This document shows, in pieces, positions 26,871 through 35,845 of a DNA stretch of 64,000 bases. Below the pieces are notes generated by a model, which saw only the letters and a program-made list of their open reading frames with translations, did not search any database and was not told the origin of the DNA. The DNA is from Lachnospiraceae bacterium. GTDB taxonomy: Bacteria; Bacillota; Clostridia; Lachnospirales; Lachnospiraceae. Position 1 is the first letter of the stretch. The number at the start of each line of letters is the position of its first letter. The position numbers and the translations under genes were made by a program. Location: NCBI GenBank assembly GCA_024403275.1, contig JAKSSD010000004.1, positions 1 through 64,000 on the forward strand, given 5' to 3'.

Positions 26871-27914
26871 ATGAAAAGAAGAATATCTATACTTACAATA
26901 TTATTAACGTTTACATTGATTTTTAATGGATGTGCAGATGATTCCTACAGAATCTTAAAAGTATATAAGATTCAGGGAAGTACCTCTGTAACTGCAGAAG
27001 ATATAGGTACAATGGATGCTTATGATGGTATGCTTTTAGAATCAGGAGATTTAATTAAGGTTTCAAATGGCAATCTGACAGTTAGAGCAGACGAGGATAA
27101 ATATATATATGCCGAAAAAGGAACTGAATTTAAAATCGAAGCTACTGGAAATGAAAACTCTGGCAAAATAACTATTGATCTTATTAGTGGTTCAATTACC
27201 AGTGAGATTCAAAATAAATTAACTGCAGATTCGACATATGAAATTAACACACCAAATGCAACTATGTCAGTAAGAGGAACTGTATTTTCATTAAGTGCAA
27301 GAACTGATGATAGTGGAAAAGAAGTTAATTACTTAGAGGTATTTAATGGAAATGTTAAAGTTAATACTATGGGATTGGATGGAGCGGTTAAGGATACATA
27401 TGATGTAGTAGCAGGAAATGGACTTACGTATGAGATGGATGATAATGGAAATATATCTTCTCAGGGAATTAGAAAAGCTAATCTATCTTCGCTTACTAAG
27501 GAAACAGTTGAGTATCTGCTTAGTATTGATGATGAGCATGGCAATAATGTAACTCTTGAAGTTGGAGATATGGAACTTGAAGAGTATTATGAGATCTATT
27601 ATGAAGAGTGCTATGAATATGAAGAAATAATTGAATACGAAGAAGTTGAGGAGATAGAAGAAGTTGAGGAGATAGAAGAAGTTGAAGAAATAGAGGAAAT
27701 AGAGGAAGAAGAGACAGAAGAAATCGAAGAAGATGAAGAGTACGAAGAGTCAGACGACGAATGGTTAAATGAAGACGGGTATGAAGAAGACCAGGACGAA
27801 GAATATGAGTATGAAGACGAATATGAAGATGACGATGAGTATGAAGAATATGAGTATGAAGAGTATATAGAAGCAACTAAAGAAGATATTTATGGTAAAC
27901 AATTAGAATGCTAA
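26871..27914 (+). CDS. FecR-like lipoprotein with Glu-rich repeat tail
   Basis: Exported lipoprotein of 347 residues: basic n-region, hydrophobic stretch and lipobox ending FNGC with Cys21 as the lipidation site. Residues about 65-150 look like a FecR domain: a ligand-shielding beta structure with the typical TPNATMSVRGTVFSL motif. From about residue 235 to the end the sequence is almost all Glu, Asp, Tyr and Ile/Val, including three 18-bp coding repeats (EEVEEI). The tail would be strongly negative on the outer face. FecR domains sit in iron-sensor proteins and in structural surface proteins; no sigma factor is nearby, so a surface role is more likely. GGGGG ribosome binding site. Confidence 0.8.
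   Translation: MKRRISILTILLTFTLIFNGCADDSYRILKVYKIQGSTSVTAEDIGTMDAYDGMLLESGDLIKVSNGNLTVRADEDKYIYAEKGTEFKIEATGNENSGKITIDLISGSITSEIQNKLTADSTYEINTPNATMSVRGTVFSLSARTDDSGKEVNYLEVFNGNVKVNTMGLDGAVKDTYDVVAGNGLTYEMDDNGNISSQGIRKANLSSLTKETVEYLLSIDDEHGNNVTLEVGDMELEEYYEIYYEECYEYEEIIEYEEVEEIEEVEEIEEVEEIEEIEEEETEEIEEDEEYEESDDEWLNEDGYEEDQDEEYEYEDEYEDDDEYEEYEYEEYIEATKEDIYGKQLEC
27642..27695 (+). repeat. Three 18-bp coding repeats in the FecR-like lipoprotein
   Basis: Units at 27642-27659, 27660-27677 and 27678-27695 (GAAGTTGAGGAGATAGAA and variants) encode EVEEIE repeats. The third unit differs at three positions. Confidence 0.85.
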
Positions 27915-28005
27915 GTGCTATAATATGCCAATTTAATAATAGATATGGTATTTTATTTACGATTGGGATATAATATTTAGAATAGTTTTCATAAGGGGGC
28001 GTAGT

Positions 28006-28956
28006 ATGGGCTTAAATTTTAGAAAAAGTATTTCTTTAGGAAAGAATCTTAAATTGAATCTTGGTAGTAAATCTTCAAGTATTTCAGCAGGCGTGCCAGG
28101 AGCTCGTTATTCTGTTAGTACAAATGGTACCAGAAGAGCAACATTTGGAATTCCGGGAACAGGCTTAAGCTATACAAAGACATTTGGTACTAAGAGCGAG
28201 AAGAGTAAAGCCGATACAAAGAAGAAGGAAAAAGAGAAAGAAAAAGCAGCCAAGGAAAAGGAATTAGCTAAGGAGAAGGTGGCTAAGGAAAAGGAATTGG
28301 AGATTGAAAAGAACGAGAAACTCGTAGAAGAGTATACAGAATCAGTTGGCGAAGTAATTGGTATTCACAAGGATGGTGTGGATAAGATTAACTGGAACAA
28401 GCTTTCAGAGGTTCCAAGTAAATATCAGCCTTTAAGAGACGGTATTCTCTCTGGAGATATTGATACATATTATCAGGTAATAGAAACAGTTGATCCATTT
28501 GATGCAATTCTTGATTTTGGTTCTGAGTTTGAAATAGGAACTGATGATCCTGAATCAATGACAGTTGAGTTTAATATTAAAGCTGCAGATGTATTACCTA
28601 AGACTAAGGTAGAAATGACTGCTTCTGGTAAATTATCAGAAAAGGAACTTTCACAGACAGCTTATTATGATATATTCCAGGATTATGTATGTTCAATGAC
28701 AATAAGAATTGCAAGAGATTTATTTGCACTTCTTCCTATTGAAAAGGTTTTAGTACATGCAGTTGATATGGAACTTAATACTGCTACTGGAAATGATGAA
28801 GAAGTTACATATTTATCTGTTCTCTTTGACAGAACAACTTTTGAGAAGATTAACTTAGATAAGATTGACCCTTCAGATTCACTCGATAATTTTGAGTATA
28901 ATATGAAGTTTGCCAAGACAACAGGATTTAAGCCTGTTAATAAGCTTGATTTATAA
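28006..28956 (+). CDS. DUF4236 domain protein
   Basis: The first 60 residues match DUF4236: MGLNFRKSISLGKNLKLNLG followed by VPGARYSVSTNG and the TFGIPGTGLSYTK motif. Residues about 68-115 are a Lys/Glu-rich coiled coil. The rest (to 316) is a mixed alpha/beta domain I do not recognise, with no membrane segment or signal peptide. Function of the family is unknown. A strong AAGGGGG ribosome binding site precedes it. It lies 91 nt after the FecR-like lipoprotein and 34 nt before rel, and has a TATAAT box at 27969-27974 but no clear -35. Confidence 0.82.
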   Translation: MGLNFRKSISLGKNLKLNLGSKSSSISAGVPGARYSVSTNGTRRATFGIPGTGLSYTKTFGTKSEKSKADTKKKEKEKEKAAKEKELAKEKVAKEKELEIEKNEKLVEEYTESVGEVIGIHKDGVDKINWNKLSEVPSKYQPLRDGILSGDIDTYYQVIETVDPFDAILDFGSEFEIGTDDPESMTVEFNIKAADVLPKTKVEMTASGKLSEKELSQTAYYDIFQDYVCSMTIRIARDLFALLPIEKVLVHAVDMELNTATGNDEEVTYLSVLFDRTTFEKINLDKIDPSDSLDNFEYNMKFAKTTGFKPVNKLDL

Positions 28957-28990
28957 ATTATTATTTATTCTTTAAGGAAGGAGTTTAGGT

Positions 28991-31288
28991 ATGTCTGATA
29001 ACAATAGTGTTTCAAATGATTATATTATTGATTATGGTCGTATTGAGGATATTGGTGCCAATATTGAGCCAGAAGTCCTTTATAATGATTTAATCAGACG
29101 TATTAAGGAGTATCATCCTTCCGAAGATTTTACTTCTATTGAAGAAGCATATAATGTTGCCTATGAGGCTCATAAGCAGCAATATCGTAAGAGTGGAGAA
29201 CCTTATATAATCCATCCTCTTTATGTAGCTATTATCTTAGCTGACCTTCAGATGGACAAGGAGACAATTATTGCAGGTCTTTTACATGACGTTGTAGAAG
29301 ATACTGTAATGACCAGTGAAGATATTGAGAAGAAATTTGGTCCGGATGTAGTTAAATTAGTTGCAGGTGTAACTAAGGTAACTAAGGACTTTAAATATAC
29401 TTCAAAGGAAGAGGAACAGGCAGTCAACCTTCGTAATATGTTCCTTGTTATGGCTCAGGATATTCGAGTTATTATCATTAAGCTCGCTGACCGTCTCCAC
29501 AATATGAGAACTCTTGAGCATATGTCTCCAGCTAAACAGATTGAGAAAGCTAAAGAGACAATGGAGATTTATGCTCCATTTGCACAAAGACTTGGTATTT
29601 CTAAAATCAAAGTCGAGCTTGAGGATTTATCTTTCAAATATCTTGAACCTGAAGCTTATCAGGAATTAGTAAATCAGATGGTTTTCTCACAGGAAGAACG
29701 TGAGGATTACATTACAAATATTGTTAACAAAGTCAGAAGTATTATGGAAGAAGCTGATATTCACGCCAAGGTTGATGGACGAGTTAAGCATCTTTTCAGT
29801 ATTTATCGTAAGATGAAGAATCAGGGCAAGAGACTTGAGCAGATCTATGACTTGTTTGCAGTAAGAATTATTGTTGAAGATGAAACAGATATTTATACAG
29901 CCTTAGGATATGTTCATAAGCATTTCAAGCCTATGAATAACAGATTTAAGGATTATGTTGCCAACCCTAAGGAGAACGGATATAAATCTATCCATACGAC
30001 TGTATTTGATACAACTGATGCTAAGGCGCCTTTCGAAATTCAGATAAGAACAAGAGAGATGCATAAGGAAGCTGAGTATGGTATTGCTTCACACTGGAAA
30101 TACAAAGAGGAATCAGATGGTAAGAAGGTATCAACCAAGGAAGTTGAAAAGGCTGACTGGCTGAGAGGTCTTACAGAGTGTCTTGAGGAAGAGGATAATG
30201 AGAAATTCTTATCACTTATTCATAATGACCTTGATATCTTCACAGAAAATATATACTGCTCTTCACCTAAGGGCAGAACAGTAGAATTGCCTAGCGGTTC
30301 TACACCTATTGATTTTGCTTATGCTATTCATACAGACGTAGGTAACTTCATGAGTGGAGCGCTCGTTAATAATGTTCATGTTGGAAATGATTACATTCTT
30401 AAGAATGGTGATATTGTTGAGATTATTGTAAGTCATTCTTCTAATGGTCCAAGTCGTGACTGGCTTAAGAAGGTTCGTTCAACACAGGCTAAGAACAAGA
30501 TTAATCAGTGGTTTAAGAGACAGCAAAAGGATGAGAATATCATTAAAGGCCGTGAGAAGATGCTTGAACTTTGCAAGCAAAAGAACATAGACCTTAATGA
30601 GATGCTTAATGATGAATATAAGAGAAGACTTCTTGATCATTACTCATTTAAAGACTGGGATGCCCTGTTAGCGGCTATTGGTCATGGTGGAATCAAGGAA
30701 ATGCAGGCTATTAACAGAATTGTAGCCATGTATGAGAAGGATCACCCTAAGGTTTTAACCAATGATGAGATTTTAGAGTCGATCAAGGGCAATTCAAGAA
30801 GAGCAGACGGACATGCATCACAGAATGGTATACTTGTTAATGGCACAGATGATGTTGCAGTTAGATTTGGTAAATGCTGTAATCCTATTCCAGGAGATAA
30901 GATTATTGGATTTATAACAAGAGGCCGTGGTGTTACTATTCACAGATGTGATTGTGTAAATATGTCAAAGGAACTTCTTTCAGAAGAAGACCAGAACAGA
31001 ATTATTGAGGCTGACTGGCAGGAGGAAGCTCTTGATGGCGTTCTTGATAATTTCGTTGCAGAAGTTACTATTTTCGCACAGGAGAGAACAGGACTTCTTT
31101 ATGAGGTTACTAAGATTTTCTCAGAGCGAGATATTATGATTAATTCATTACATACAAATGTCTCAAAGAAGGGTATTGCTACAATGCATTTATCTTTCAG
31201 AATCAGAAGCAAAGAGGATTTCTCGAAGCTTATGGATAAGATTGGAGCAATTGATGGTGTAATTGATGTTGAAAGGACTAAAGGATAA
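28991..31288 (+). CDS. rel: Bifunctional (p)ppGpp synthetase/hydrolase Rel
   Basis: Ribosome-linked stringent-response enzyme that makes and destroys (p)ppGpp. The 765 residues hold, in order, the HD hydrolase domain with LLHDVVEDT near 96-104, the synthetase domain (about 240-350, with NPKENGYKSIHTTVF and FEIQIRT), the TGS domain (about 410-470), a Cys/His-containing segment (FGKCCNPIPGD, then HRCDC) and a C-terminal ACT domain. Both catalytic sites look intact. GGAAGGAG ribosome binding site. First of the rel-MBL-hisS-aspS gene group, overlapping the MBL gene by 1 nt. Confidence 0.97.
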   Translation: MSDNNSVSNDYIIDYGRIEDIGANIEPEVLYNDLIRRIKEYHPSEDFTSIEEAYNVAYEAHKQQYRKSGEPYIIHPLYVAIILADLQMDKETIIAGLLHDVVEDTVMTSEDIEKKFGPDVVKLVAGVTKVTKDFKYTSKEEEQAVNLRNMFLVMAQDIRVIIIKLADRLHNMRTLEHMSPAKQIEKAKETMEIYAPFAQRLGISKIKVELEDLSFKYLEPEAYQELVNQMVFSQEEREDYITNIVNKVRSIMEEADIHAKVDGRVKHLFSIYRKMKNQGKRLEQIYDLFAVRIIVEDETDIYTALGYVHKHFKPMNNRFKDYVANPKENGYKSIHTTVFDTTDAKAPFEIQIRTREMHKEAEYGIASHWKYKEESDGKKVSTKEVEKADWLRGLTECLEEEDNEKFLSLIHNDLDIFTENIYCSSPKGRTVELPSGSTPIDFAYAIHTDVGNFMSGALVNNVHVGNDYILKNGDIVEIIVSHSSNGPSRDWLKKVRSTQAKNKINQWFKRQQKDENIIKGREKMLELCKQKNIDLNEMLNDEYKRRLLDHYSFKDWDALLAAIGHGGIKEMQAINRIVAMYEKDHPKVLTNDEILESIKGNSRRADGHASQNGILVNGTDDVAVRFGKCCNPIPGDKIIGFITRGRGVTIHRCDCVNMSKELLSEEDQNRIIEADWQEEALDGVLDNFVAEVTIFAQERTGLLYEVTKIFSERDIMINSLHTNVSKKGIATMHLSFRIRSKEDFSKLMDKIGAIDGVIDVERTKG

Positions 31289-31917
31289 TGTCAGATATTA
31301 AAGTAGGATGTCTTACAATTGGCCTTCTTGATAATAATACTTATTTCTTACATCGTGATGGAGAATTTGATTGTATTATTATTGATCCGGCAAGAGATGG
31401 TGATATGTTTGTTACCAGATTAAGGGAGAAAGGTCTTCAGATAAAGGGCGTATTACTTACACATGCCCATTTTGATCATATTATTGGTGTTGATGGAATT
31501 GAAATGCTGGTTAAGGCTCCTGTATATGGTGGAAAAAAAGATGCGCCATTATATGCCGATCCAGAACTTAATCAGTCGTTCAAGATTAATAAAGAAATAA
31601 GAATTAAGCTTGACCATGAGGTGGAAGAGGGAGACGTTATTGAGATTGGCTCAATGAAATGTAAGGTACTTGAAACTCCAGGTCATACAGCAGGAAGTGT
31701 ATGCTACTATTTTGAGGAAGAGAAGCTTCTTTTTAGTGGAGACACACTTTTCAGAGAGACTTATGGAAGAACTGATTTCGAAACTGGTTCAGAAGAAGAT
31801 ATGCGTAAATCAGTTAAGAGATTATTAGAACTTCCTGAGGATGTTAAGGTATATCCTGGCCATAATGATTTTACTACTATCGAGCACGAGAGAAAGTACA
31901 ATCCATTAGCTTACTAA
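31288..31917 (+). CDS. MBL-fold metal-dependent hydrolase (glyoxalase II-like)
   Basis: Metallo-beta-lactamase-fold enzyme of 209 residues with the di-zinc motif THAHFDHIIG near 60-69, a later ligand in ETPGHTAGS, the SGDTLF aspartate and a final His in YPGHND. It resembles hydroxyacylglutathione hydrolase-like thioesterases, commonly found after rel in clostridia; the true substrate is unknown. Its ATG overlaps the rel stop (TAATG), so the two are translationally coupled. Confidence 0.9.
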   Translation: MSDIKVGCLTIGLLDNNTYFLHRDGEFDCIIIDPARDGDMFVTRLREKGLQIKGVLLTHAHFDHIIGVDGIEMLVKAPVYGGKKDAPLYADPELNQSFKINKEIRIKLDHEVEEGDVIEIGSMKCKVLETPGHTAGSVCYYFEEEKLLFSGDTLFRETYGRTDFETGSEEDMRKSVKRLLELPEDVKVYPGHNDFTTIEHERKYNPLAY

Positions 31918-31956
31918 AAATTATAAGCAAATAAGCAATATGAAAGAGAGACAGAT

Positions 31957-33219
31957 ATGAGTTTAGTAAAAAAACCTACTACAGGAATGAAAGATATAAT
32001 GCCAGAGGAAATGAGAATCCGCGATTACTGCATTAGACAGATTGAGGAAACTTATTCAACTTTTGGTTTTTCACACATTGAAACTCCATGCGTTGAGCAC
32101 ATAGAAAACTTATGCTCAAAGCAGGGTGGAGAAAATGAGAAACTTATTTTCAAGGTATTAAAAAGAGGTGAGAAATTAAATCTTGCCGAAGCAAAGGAAG
32201 AAAATGATCTTGTTGATTCAGGTCTTCGTTATGATTTAACAGTTCCTCTTGCAAGATTTTATTCAAATAATTCAGCAAATCTTCCACAGCCTTTCAAAGC
32301 ACTTCAGATGGGAAATGTATGGAGAGCTGACAGACCACAGAAAGGTCGTTTTAGACAGTTTATGCAATGTGATATCGATATTCTTGGTGAGGCAAGTAAC
32401 CTTGCTGAAATCGAACTTGTACTTGCAACTACAACACTTCTTTCAAAGCTTGGATTTGAAAATTTCAGAGTTAAGATGAATGAGAGAAGAATCCTTAAGG
32501 CTATGGCTGTATATGCAGGCTTCCCAGAAGATCAGATGGATATAGTATTTATCATTCTTGATAAGATGGATAAGATCGGATTTGATGGTGTTAAGGAAGA
32601 TTTAATTAATAATGGATTCGAAGAAGCTGTAGTTAATAAATATATGGCACTCTTTGATGAGATGAACAAAGCAGATGATGCTTTGATGTATCTTAAGGAA
32701 GCACTTAAGGATTCAATTGAGGATGGAGTTATTGATAACCTTAAGGAAATCTTTTCAACAGTTGAGGCAGCTAAGGTTGCTAATTGTGAAATTGCTTTTG
32801 ACCCAACACTCGTAAGAGGTATGGGATACTATACAGGAACTATTTTTGAGATTGAAATGGCTGAGCTTAACTGTTCAGTAGCTGGTGGTGGACGTTATGA
32901 TAAGATGATTGGTAAGTTCACTGGAAATGATACTCCAGCATGTGGCTTCTCAATTGGTTTCGAAAGAATTATTACAATCCTTCTTGATAGAGGATTTAAG
33001 GTTCCTGGTGAGACAGAAAAATATGCATTCCTTGTTGAAAAGGGAATGGATGCTGCCAGAATGGGTGAAATCATTAAGGAAGCAGCAGAACTTAGAAACA
33101 CAGGCAAGGTTGTACTTATTGCTAAAATGAATAAAAATAAAAAGTTCCAGAAGGAAACTCTTAAGAATGAAGGTTATACAGAATTTAAGGATTTCTATGT
33201 AGAAGGACTTAAGAATTAA
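31957..33219 (+). CDS. hisS: Histidine--tRNA ligase
   Basis: Class II aminoacyl-tRNA synthetase charging tRNA-His. Core motifs are present: GMKDIMPEEMRIRD at the start, RYDLTVPLARF, GNVWRADRPQKGRFRQF (motif 2), the histidine-specific LVRGMGYYTG, and GGGRYDKM plus GFSIGFERI (motif 3). The C-terminal anticodon-binding domain is short, about 80 residues. Length 420 is normal. GAGAGA-type ribosome binding site; 19 nt before aspS. Confidence 0.96.
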   Translation: MSLVKKPTTGMKDIMPEEMRIRDYCIRQIEETYSTFGFSHIETPCVEHIENLCSKQGGENEKLIFKVLKRGEKLNLAEAKEENDLVDSGLRYDLTVPLARFYSNNSANLPQPFKALQMGNVWRADRPQKGRFRQFMQCDIDILGEASNLAEIELVLATTTLLSKLGFENFRVKMNERRILKAMAVYAGFPEDQMDIVFIILDKMDKIGFDGVKEDLINNGFEEAVVNKYMALFDEMNKADDALMYLKEALKDSIEDGVIDNLKEIFSTVEAAKVANCEIAFDPTLVRGMGYYTGTIFEIEMAELNCSVAGGGRYDKMIGKFTGNDTPACGFSIGFERIITILLDRGFKVPGETEKYAFLVEKGMDAARMGEIIKEAAELRNTGKVVLIAKMNKNKKFQKETLKNEGYTEFKDFYVEGLKN

Positions 33220-33238
33220 GAAAAGAGGTAATTTAACA

Positions 33239-35050
33239 ATGGCTGAATCAATGGCTGGTTTAAAGAGAACACACAGATGTACAGAGGTTAGCGAAGCTAA
33301 TATCGGACAGCAGATTACAGTAATGGGCTGGGTACAGAAGAGCAGAAATAAAGGTGGTATTATCTTCACAGATCTTCGTGACCGTTCTGGTATTATCCAG
33401 ATTATTTTCGAGGTTGGCGAAGGCGATGAATTCGTAGATGAAGCTACATATGCTAAGGCTGAAGGAATTAGAAGTGAGTATGTTATCGCTGTAACTGGTA
33501 AGGTTATTAAGCGTGGTGGTGCTGCAAATGAGAACCTTAAGACAGGTACTATTGAAGTAAGAGCAAACTCATTAAGAGTGCTTTCAGAAGCACTTACACC
33601 TCCTTTCCCAATTGAAGCAGATTCAAAGACAAAGGAAGATATCAGACTTAAATATAGATATCTTGACCTTAGAAGACCTGATATTCAGAAGAACCTTATT
33701 ATGCGTTCACAGGTTGTAGGCAAGATTAGAAACTTCCTTACAGATGAAGGCTTCCTTGAGATTGAAACTCCAATTCTTTGTAAGTCAACACCAGAAGGTG
33801 CTAGAGACTATCTTGTACCAAGCCGTGTACATCCAGGTAACTTCTATGCACTTCCACAGTCACCACAGCTTTTCAAGCAGCTCCTTATGTGCTCTGGATA
33901 TGACAGATATTATCAGATTGCTAAGTGCTTTAGAGATGAGGACCTTCGTGCTGACAGACAGCCAGAATTTACACAGGTTGATATGGAGTTATCTTTCGTA
34001 GATGTTGATGATGTAATCGATGTAAATGAAAGACTTATCAAGAAGATTTTCAAAGAGACAATTGATGTTGATGTTACACTTCCAATTCAGAGAATGACAT
34101 GGAATGAGGCAATGAACAGATTCGGTTCAGATAAGCCTGATACAAGATTTGGAATGGAACTTACAGATGTTTCAGAGACAGTTAAGAATTCAGAGTTTGT
34201 TGTATTTAAGTCAGCTTTAGAAAATGGTGGTTCAGTTCGTGGTATCAATGTTGAAGGCCAGGCTGAAATGCCTCGTAAGAAGATTGATGCATTAGTAGAA
34301 TTCGCTAAGGGTTATGGTGCTAAAGGTCTTGCTTATCTTTGCGTAAATTCTGATGGTACTTATAAGTCAAGCTTTGCTAAGTTTTTGACAGAAGAAGAAC
34401 TTGCAAACCTTGTTAAGGCTATGAATGGTAAGGCAGGAGATTTATTACTCTTTGCTGCAGATAAGAATAAGGTTGTATTTGATGTTCTTGGTGCGCTTCG
34501 TATTGAAGTTGCTAAGCAGCTTGATATGATTGATAATACTAAGTTCAATTTCCTCTGGGTAACAGAATTCCCTCTTCTCGAGTGGGATGAGGAGGAAAAG
34601 AGATTCGTTGCAGTTCACCATCCATTTACAATGCCTATGGATGAGGATCTTCCATTACTTGATACAGATCCAGGTGCTGTAAGAGCTAAAGCTTATGATA
34701 TCGTATTAAATGGTACAGAGCTTGGTGGTGGTTCAGTAAGAATTCACCAGTCAGATGTCCAGGAATTAATGTTTGAGAAAATTGGTTTCACTAAAGAAGA
34801 AGCGTATGAGAGATTCAGCTTCCTTCTTGATGCATTCAAGTATGGTGTACCACCTCACGCAGGTCTTGCATTTGGTCTTGATAGAATTATCATGTTAATG
34901 ACTGGTGCTGAGAGTATCCGTGACGTAATGGCATTCCCTAAGGTTAAGGATGCAAGCTGCCTTCTTTCAAATGCTCCTGGAACAGTTGATGTTAAGCAGC
35001 TTGAGGAGCTTTGTATTAAAGTAGATTTACCAGCAGAAACAGAAGAATAA
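33239..35050 (+). CDS. aspS: Aspartate--tRNA ligase
   Basis: Class II synthetase charging tRNA-Asp (or tRNA-Asx if non-discriminating, which cannot be told here). Domains: N-terminal OB-fold anticodon-binding domain (about 1-115), catalytic core with KYRYLDLRR, FRDEDLRADRQPEFTQ (motif 2) and GLAFGLDRIIMLMTG (motif 3), and the bacterial GAD insertion (about 290-420). Length 603 is standard for the bacterial type. AGAGG ribosome binding site. Its stop overlaps the start of the phosphopantetheinyl transferase gene. Confidence 0.96.
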   Translation: MAESMAGLKRTHRCTEVSEANIGQQITVMGWVQKSRNKGGIIFTDLRDRSGIIQIIFEVGEGDEFVDEATYAKAEGIRSEYVIAVTGKVIKRGGAANENLKTGTIEVRANSLRVLSEALTPPFPIEADSKTKEDIRLKYRYLDLRRPDIQKNLIMRSQVVGKIRNFLTDEGFLEIETPILCKSTPEGARDYLVPSRVHPGNFYALPQSPQLFKQLLMCSGYDRYYQIAKCFRDEDLRADRQPEFTQVDMELSFVDVDDVIDVNERLIKKIFKETIDVDVTLPIQRMTWNEAMNRFGSDKPDTRFGMELTDVSETVKNSEFVVFKSALENGGSVRGINVEGQAEMPRKKIDALVEFAKGYGAKGLAYLCVNSDGTYKSSFAKFLTEEELANLVKAMNGKAGDLLLFAADKNKVVFDVLGALRIEVAKQLDMIDNTKFNFLWVTEFPLLEWDEEEKRFVAVHHPFTMPMDEDLPLLDTDPGAVRAKAYDIVLNGTELGGGSVRIHQSDVQELMFEKIGFTKEEAYERFSFLLDAFKYGVPPHAGLAFGLDRIIMLMTGAESIRDVMAFPKVKDASCLLSNAPGTVDVKQLEELCIKVDLPAETEE

Positions 35051-35703
35051 TGATAGTTATATTTGTATGTAAACTGGATATTAATAAAGAGGACATCTTA
35101 TTTGATAAGATGTCCCTTTTGTCGTTAGAAGAAAAGGAAAGAATAGACAGATTTCGTTTTAAGGAGGACAGGTTTCTTTCTTTCCTTGGAAAAGCAATAT
35201 TAAAATGCTTCTCAAAGGAATATACAAATTATTCTGATGGAGAAATAGTGGTTCTGGAAGATTATGATTTCATAAATAAAGACAGAATGCGTGATATTCC
35301 TCTTACAACAAATGAATTTGGAAAGCCTTTTGTTAAGGATGATAACTTGTATTTTAATATTTCACATTCAGGAGAATATGCAGTATGCGCCATCGGTGAT
35401 GAAGAGATGGGTGTAGATATTCAAAAAAAGAAGGAAATCAAGTATGAATTTGCAAGGCGATATTATCATGACAAGGATTTAGAACATATCGATAGAAGTG
35501 AAGACTCATTAACAGAAATAATCAGAGTTTGGGCTATAAAAGAAAGCTATGTGAAGCTTAAAGGAAAGGGAATGGCTTATGGTATGAATAAGTTTTATTG
35601 CGACTTTGAAAACGGCCTGATAATGGAGAATGAAAAGAGAGTTGCGAATTATATAAAGGTTATGGAAAATGAAGAATATGTATGCTTTTTATCAAGGTAT
35701 TAG
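35050..35703 (+). CDS. 4'-phosphopantetheinyl transferase, Sfp type
   Basis: Moves the phosphopantetheine arm from CoA to a serine on a carrier protein. 217 residues with the Sfp/Gsp layout: NEFGKPFV, FNISHSGEYAVCAI, the Mg-binding GVDIQ near 117-121 and WAIKESYVKLKGKGM near 157-171 (W-x-x-KES-x-x-K). Sfp-type enzymes usually serve peptide or polyketide synthases, though they can act on fatty-acid carrier protein; no carrier is encoded nearby. The ATG overlaps the aspS stop (TAATG), so it is translated by coupling. No terminator is seen directly after it. Confidence 0.92.
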   Translation: MIVIFVCKLDINKEDILFDKMSLLSLEEKERIDRFRFKEDRFLSFLGKAILKCFSKEYTNYSDGEIVVLEDYDFINKDRMRDIPLTTNEFGKPFVKDDNLYFNISHSGEYAVCAIGDEEMGVDIQKKKEIKYEFARRYYHDKDLEHIDRSEDSLTEIIRVWAIKESYVKLKGKGMAYGMNKFYCDFENGLIMENEKRVANYIKVMENEEYVCFLSRY

Positions 35704-35750
35704 AAAAGTCTAAAATGTAATTTATTTGTGAAAAATTATTATTTATTTCA

Positions 35751-35779
35751 TAGACAATACATACTCCCTATGATAAGAT
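35751..35779 (+). promoter_or_regulatory. Promoter for the EAL-domain gene
   Basis: TAGACA (35751-35756) and TAAGAT (35774-35779) at 17-bp spacing, about 67 nt before the gene. Moderate match. Confidence 0.5.
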
Positions 35780-35845
35780 TATTTTAGGGGAGTTATAATC
35801 GGATTTGATATGATTTATAATTACTAATATTTAGGGTGGAGAATC

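Noticed and set aside
27520..27876. Minus-strand frame rich in His/Leu/Thr opposite the acidic tail of the FecR-like protein
   Set aside because: It arises from reading GAA/GAG repeats backwards; composition is not protein-like.
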